Below are positions 60,414 through 64,000 of a stretch of 64,000 nt of DNA, piece after piece. Source of the stretch: Aquipseudomonas alcaligenes MRY13-0052. GTDB lineage: Bacteria; Pseudomonadota; Gammaproteobacteria; Pseudomonadales; Pseudomonadaceae. Location: positions 16,386 through 80,385 of the forward strand of contig BATO01000021.1 in the NCBI GenBank assembly GCA_000474255.1, in the 5' to 3' direction. Both the position numbers and the translations under genes were made by a program. The notes beneath the pieces are model-generated. The model was not told the DNA's origin. It did not search any database and worked only from the letters and a program-made list of their open reading frames with translations. Numbering within the stretch: position 1 is the stretch's first letter; each line of letters begins with the position of its first letter.

Positions 60414-62429
60414 TCACACCTGCAGCAACCTGTCGCGGAGCTTCTGGATCTCGTCGCGCAACTGCGCGGCGGCCTCGAACTCCAGGTCGCGGGCCAGCTG
60501 GTACATCTTCTCTTCCATCTGGCGGATGCGCTTGGTGATCTCGCTCGGCGAGCGCAGCTCGGCTTCGTAACGTGCGTGCTCCTCCGCCACCTTGGCCATG
60601 GCCTTGCGCTTGTTGCTGCGCGAGCCGGGCACGGTGGCGCCTTCGAGGATGTCCTGGACGTCCTTCTGCACGCCCCGGGGAACAATGCCGTTCGCCTCGT
60701 TGAACGCGATCTGCTTGTTGCGGCGGCGATCGGTCTCGTCGATGGCCCGCTGCATGGAGCCGGTCATGTTGTCGGCATAGAGAATCGCCTTGCCGTGCAG
60801 GTTACGCGCCGCGCGGCCGATGGTCTGGATCAGCGACCGCTCGGAGCGTAGGAAGCCTTCCTTGTCGGCATCGAGAATGGCCACCAAGGACACCTCGGGC
60901 ATGTCCAGCCCCTCACGCAGCAGGTTGATGCCCACCAACACGTCGAAGGCACCGGTGCGCAGGTCACGGATGATCTCGACACGCTCCACGGTGTCGATGT
61001 CCGAGTGCAGATAACGCACACGCACGTCGTGGTCGGCGAGGTAGTCGGTGAGGTCCTCGGCCATGCGCTTGGTCAGGGTGGTGACCAGCACGCGCTGCTC
61101 CACGGCAACGCGCTTGCGGATCTCGGAGAGCAGGTCGTCGACCTGAGTGGTGGCCGGGCGCACCTCGATCTCGGGGTCCACCAGGCCGGTCGGGCGCACC
61201 ACCTGCTCCACCACGCGACCGGCATGCTCCGCCTCGTAGGGCCCGGGCGTTGCGGAAACGAAGATGGTCTGCGGGCTCATCGCTTCCCACTCGTCGAAAC
61301 GCATGGGTCGGTTGTCCAGCGCCGACGGCAGGCGGAAACCGTACTCCACCAGGTTTTCCTTGCGCGAGCGGTCGCCCTTGAACATCGCACCGACCTGCGG
61401 AACGCTGACGTGGGACTCATCGATCACCAACAGGGAGTTGGCCGGCAGGTAGTCATAGAGGGTAGGTGGAGCCTGACCGGGCTCGCGTCCGGAGAGATAG
61501 CGCGAGTAGTTCTCGATGCCGTTGCAGTAGCCCAGTTCGACGATCATCTCCAGGTCGAAACGGGTGCGCTGCTCAAGGCGCTGGGCCTCCACCAGCTTGT
61601 TGTTGCTGCGCAGGTAGTCGAGGCGCTCCTTGAGCTCTTCCTTGATCTTGTCCACTGCGCCCAGGATCACTTCCCGCGGCGTTACGTAGTGACTCTTGGG
61701 GTAGAAGGTGAAGCGCGGCAACTTGCGGATCACCTCACCCGTCAGCGGGTCGAAAGCCGACAGGCTTTCTACTTCATCATCGAAAAGCTCGACGCGGATG
61801 GCTTCGAGGTCGGATTCCGCCGGGAAGATATCGATCACATCGCCGCGGACACGGAAGGTGGCACGGGCGAAGTCCATATCGTTGCGGGTGTATTGCAGGT
61901 CCGCCAGGCGGCGCAACAGCTCGCGTTGGTCGATCTTGTCGCCCCGATCGAGATGCAGAACCATCCGCAGGTAGGACGTGGGGTCGCCCAGGCCATAGAT
62001 GGATGAAACCGTTGCCACGATGATCGCATCGGACCGCTCAAGCAGCGCCTTGGTGGCGGACAGGCGCATCTGCTCGATGTGGTCGTTGATCGAAGCGTCC
62101 TTCTCGATATAGGTATCCGAGGAAGGAACGTAAGCCTCCGGCTGGTAGTAGTCGTAGTAGGAGACGAAATACTCGACGGAGTTGTTCGGGAAGAAGGCCT
62201 TGAACTCGCCGTAGAGCTGGGCAGCCAGCGTCTTGTTCGGCGCCAGTACGAGCGTTGGGCGCTGCACCTGGGAGATGACATTGGCGATGCTGAAGGTCTT
62301 GCCCGAACCGGTCACCCCCAGCAGCGTCTGGTGCGACAGGCCCGCTTCCAGGCCCTCGACCAGTTGGAGAATGGCTTCGGGTTGGTCGCCGGCCGGCTGA
62401 AAGCGGGTGACGAGTTGAAACTCTGACAT
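60414..62429 (-). CDS. uvrB: UvrABC excinuclease subunit B
   Basis: A 671-residue helicase-like damage-verification subunit of nucleotide excision repair. Walker A GVTGSGKT (about residue 40), the beta-hairpin [10 protein letters not shown] (about residue 92), helicase motifs including IGRAARN, and the C-terminal UVR motif ([17 protein letters not shown]) that binds UvrC. GAGGT lies 6 nt before ATG at 62429. No LexA box is visible upstream. Confidence 0.97.
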   Translation of the reverse strand: MSEFQLVTRFQPAGDQPEAILQLVEGLEAGLSHQTLLGVTGSGKTFSIANVISQVQRPTLVLAPNKTLAAQLYGEFKAFFPNNSVEYFVSYYDYYQPEAYVPSSDTYIEKDASINDHIEQMRLSATKALLERSDAIIVATVSSIYGLGDPTSYLRMVLHLDRGDKIDQRELLRRLADLQYTRNDMDFARATFRVRGDVIDIFPAESDLEAIRVELFDDEVESLSAFDPLTGEVIRKLPRFTFYPKSHYVTPREVILGAVDKIKEELKERLDYLRSNNKLVEAQRLEQRTRFDLEMIVELGYCNGIENYSRYLSGREPGQAPPTLYDYLPANSLLVIDESHVSVPQVGAMFKGDRSRKENLVEYGFRLPSALDNRPMRFDEWEAMSPQTIFVSATPGPYEAEHAGRVVEQVVRPTGLVDPEIEVRPATTQVDDLLSEIRKRVAVEQRVLVTTLTKRMAEDLTDYLADHDVRVRYLHSDIDTVERVEIIRDLRTGAFDVLVGINLLREGLDMPEVSLVAILDADKEGFLRSERSLIQTIGRAARNLHGKAILYADNMTGSMQRAIDETDRRRNKQIAFNEANGIVPRGVQKDVQDILEGATVPGSRSNKRKAMAKVAEEHARYEAELRSPSEITKRIRQMEEKMYQLARDLEFEAAAQLRDEIQKLRDRLLQV

Positions 62430-62448
62430 GGCTGACCTCGGCAAAATG

Positions 62449-62477
62449 ATGTGACACCCGCCCAGCGGCAGCGTCAA
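62449..62477 (-). promoter_or_regulatory. Possible uvrB promoter
   Basis: Leftward TTGACG (62472-62477), 17 nt, TCACAT (62449-62454), close to the start codon. The -10 is weak. Confidence 0.35.
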
Positions 62478-62526
62478 ACCAGGCGAAAAGCTAGCGTACG
62501 TTGTCGCGGCACGCGACCTTGACCGC

Positions 62527-62532
62527 TATAAT
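62527..62532 (+). promoter_or_regulatory. -10 box of the aminotransferase gene
   Basis: A perfect TATAAT about 85 nt before the ATG. No good -35 at the standard distance (TTGTCG is 20 nt upstream). Confidence 0.45.
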
Positions 62533-62615
62533 ACCGGCCCGATTGCGCAACCCCAATGCACGATGCTCGCGGGGTTGCCAGGCCTCCAACTTCCTTCCTC
62601 TCGAGCAGCCGCATC

Positions 62616-63812
62616 ATGAGTCTGTTTTCTGCCGTCGAAATGGCTCCGCGCGACCCCATCCTGGGCCTCAACGAAGCATTCAACGCCGATCCGCGCCCGA
62701 CCAAGGTCAACCTTGGCGTGGGCGTCTACTACAACGAACAGGGCCGTATTCCGCTGCTGCGCGCCGTTGCCGAGGCCGAGAAGGCCCGCATCGAAGCCCA
62801 TGCACCGCGCGGCTACTTGCCGATCGAGGGCATCGCCGCCTACGACCTGGCCGTGCAGAAGCTGCTGTTCGGTAACGACTCGGCGCTGATCGCGGACGGC
62901 CGCGTCATCACCACCCAAGCTGTCGGGGGCACCGGGGCCCTGAAGACCGGTGCCGACTTCCTCAAGCGCCTGCTGCCTGACGCCGTGGTCGCCATCAGCG
63001 ACCCGAGCTGGGAAAACCACCGCGCGCTGTTCGAGTCCGCCGGCTTCCCGGTGCAGAACTACCGCTATTACGACGCAGCCAGCCACGGCGTGAACCGTGC
63101 CGGTATGCTCGAAGACCTCAAGGCCCTGCCTCCCCGTTCGATCGTCGTGATGCACGCCTGTTGCCACAACCCGACGGGTGTCGACCTGAACCTCGACGAC
63201 TGGAAAGCCGTTCTGGAAGTGCTTCGCGAACGCGAGCACGTGCCCTTCCTCGATATCGCCTATCAGGGCTTCGGTGACGGCATCGAGCAGGACGCTGAAG
63301 CCGTTCGCCTGTTCGCACAGTCCGGCCTGAGCTTCTTCGTCTCCAGCTCCTTCTCCAAATCGTTCTCGCTGTACGGCGAGCGCGTTGGCGCCCTGTCCAT
63401 CGTCACGGGCTCCAAGGACGAGGGCAGCCGCGTGCTGTCGCAAGCCAAACGCGTGATCCGCACCAACTACTCCAACCCGCCGACCCACGGCGCCACAGTC
63501 GTCGCCTCGGTGCTCAACAGCCCCGAACTGCGCGCACTGTGGGAAGAGGAACTGGGCGAGATGCGCCAGCGTATCCGCGACATGCGCCTGGCCATGGTCG
63601 AGCAACTGGCCGCCTTCGGCGCCAAGCGCGACTTCAGCTTTGTAGCCCGCCAACGCGGCATGTTCTCCTACTCCGGCCTCACCGCCGAGCAGGTAGAACG
63701 CCTGAAGAACGAGTTCGGCATCTACGCCGTCAGCACCGGCCGCATCTGCGTCGCCGCACTGAACAACGGCAACCTGGAAAGCGTCACCCGCGCCATCACC
63801 CAGGTACTGTGA
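62616..63812 (+). CDS. Aspartate/aromatic amino acid aminotransferase (class I)
   Basis: A 398-residue PLP transaminase of the AspC/TyrB/PhhC group. It shows the HACCHNPTGVD cofactor region, DIAYQGFGDG, PLP lysine in SSSFSKSFSLYG (about residue 247), and the C-terminal Arg region near FSYSGL. Whether aspartate or aromatic amino acids are preferred cannot be decided. ATG at 62616 (MSLFSAVEM) is the conserved start; no clear Shine-Dalgarno. Confidence 0.94.
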   Translation: MSLFSAVEMAPRDPILGLNEAFNADPRPTKVNLGVGVYYNEQGRIPLLRAVAEAEKARIEAHAPRGYLPIEGIAAYDLAVQKLLFGNDSALIADGRVITTQAVGGTGALKTGADFLKRLLPDAVVAISDPSWENHRALFESAGFPVQNYRYYDAASHGVNRAGMLEDLKALPPRSIVVMHACCHNPTGVDLNLDDWKAVLEVLREREHVPFLDIAYQGFGDGIEQDAEAVRLFAQSGLSFFVSSSFSKSFSLYGERVGALSIVTGSKDEGSRVLSQAKRVIRTNYSNPPTHGATVVASVLNSPELRALWEEELGEMRQRIRDMRLAMVEQLAAFGAKRDFSFVARQRGMFSYSGLTAEQVERLKNEFGIYAVSTGRICVAALNNGNLESVTRAITQVL

Positions 63813-63819
63813 AAAAAGC

Positions 63820-63856
63820 AGGAGAAGCTCAAGCCAAACGCTTGACTTCTCCTTCT
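63820..63856 (+). terminator. Terminator after the aminotransferase gene
   Basis: AGGAGAAG-C-TCAAGC, 5-nt loop, GCTTGACTTCTCCT with one bulged base, followed by TCTTAAT: a strong stem with a modest U-tract. Confidence 0.6.
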
Positions 63857-63881
63857 TAATCAGTAGGATACGCGTCGTTGT

Positions 63882-63957
63882 TCCGCGATAGCTCAGTCGG
63901 TAGAGCAAATGACTGTTAATCATTGGGTCCCTGGTTCGAGTCCAGGTCGCGGAGCCA
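63882..63957 (+). tRNA. tRNA-Asn (GTT)
   Basis: A 76-nt cloverleaf: acceptor TCCGCGA with TCGCGGA, D arm AGCTCAGTCGGTAGAGC, anticodon loop CTGTTAA (GTT), T-loop GGTTCGAGTCC, CCA encoded. Confidence 0.97.
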
Positions 63958-63962
63958 AATTC

Positions 63963-63993
63963 AAAGCCCTCGGCACATGCCGGGGGCTTTTTC
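63963..63993 (+). terminator. Terminator of tRNA-Asn
   Basis: AAAGCCCTCGGC, ACAT, GCCGGGGGCTTTTT: stem with U-tract directly after the tRNA. Confidence 0.9.
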
Positions 63994-64000
63994 GTTTAGG

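Noticed and set aside
62430..62615. LexA (SOS) box for uvrB
   Set aside because: No CTG-N10-CAG-type palindrome is present; uvrB in pseudomonads is not expected to be LexA-controlled.

Overview
The window is chromosomal DNA of a high-GC gammaproteobacterium of the genus Pseudomonas. Coding regions strongly prefer G or C at third codon positions. The gene order (nadK, fadH, a tRNA cluster, the xcp type II secretion locus, metZ-purF-cvpA-SPOR-folC-accD-trpF-truA-fimV, usg-like/asd, leuB-leuD-leuC, ibpA, gltX, uvrB, an aminotransferase) is what I recall of the P. aeruginosa chromosome. I see no prophage, integrase, transposase gene, CRISPR array or rRNA gene. Accessory DNA is limited to short REP-like palindromes and one MITE-like sequence. 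I cannot name the species.

Region by region. 1-8.6 kb: a partial AAA+ ATPase, metallophosphatase, nadK and a DUF1853-type protein, then a cNMP-binding/rhodanese fusion next to a D-cysteine desulfhydrase-like enzyme, a coiled-coil protein and an NTF2-like protein. 8.6-13.3 kb: a MITE-like insertion, fadH, and a membrane-anchored nitrilase-fold protein overlapping an AraC-type regulator, with a 28-codon acidic ORF abutting it. 13.4-13.9 kb: tRNA-Val/Asp/Asp. 14-24.3 kb: all eleven genes of a type II secretion system, xcpR-Z leftward and xcpPQ rightward from a shared control region.

24.5-42.8 kb: a long leftward run of housekeeping genes. It holds branched-chain and aspartate-family biosynthesis (leuC, leuD, leuB, asd), the polar landmark protein FimV, tRNA modification (truA), Trp, fatty-acid, folate and purine synthesis, and methionine synthesis (metZ). 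43-48.2 kb: a LysR regulator sharing a promoter region with leuC, a 1227-residue protein with about six PAS domains plus GGDEF and EAL, and ibpA with a sigma-32 promoter and a ROSE-like RNA thermometer. 48.3-53.4 kb: small metabolic genes (SDR, dusC, thioesterase, KDPG aldolase, hydrolase, TetR). 53.6-54.1 kb: two tRNA-Glu/tRNA-Ala units under one strong promoter. 54.3-64 kb: gltX, a LysR regulator divergent from an EmrAB-like efflux pair, an EamA transporter, uvrB, an aromatic/aspartate aminotransferase and tRNA-Asn.

I found no wholly new system. The most worthwhile leads are the cNMP/rhodanese-desulfhydrase pair, a G10 homopolymer in xcpY, dyads at the xcp and leuC/lysR control regions, a perfect 13-bp palindrome in the first codons of truA, and the MITE-like element.
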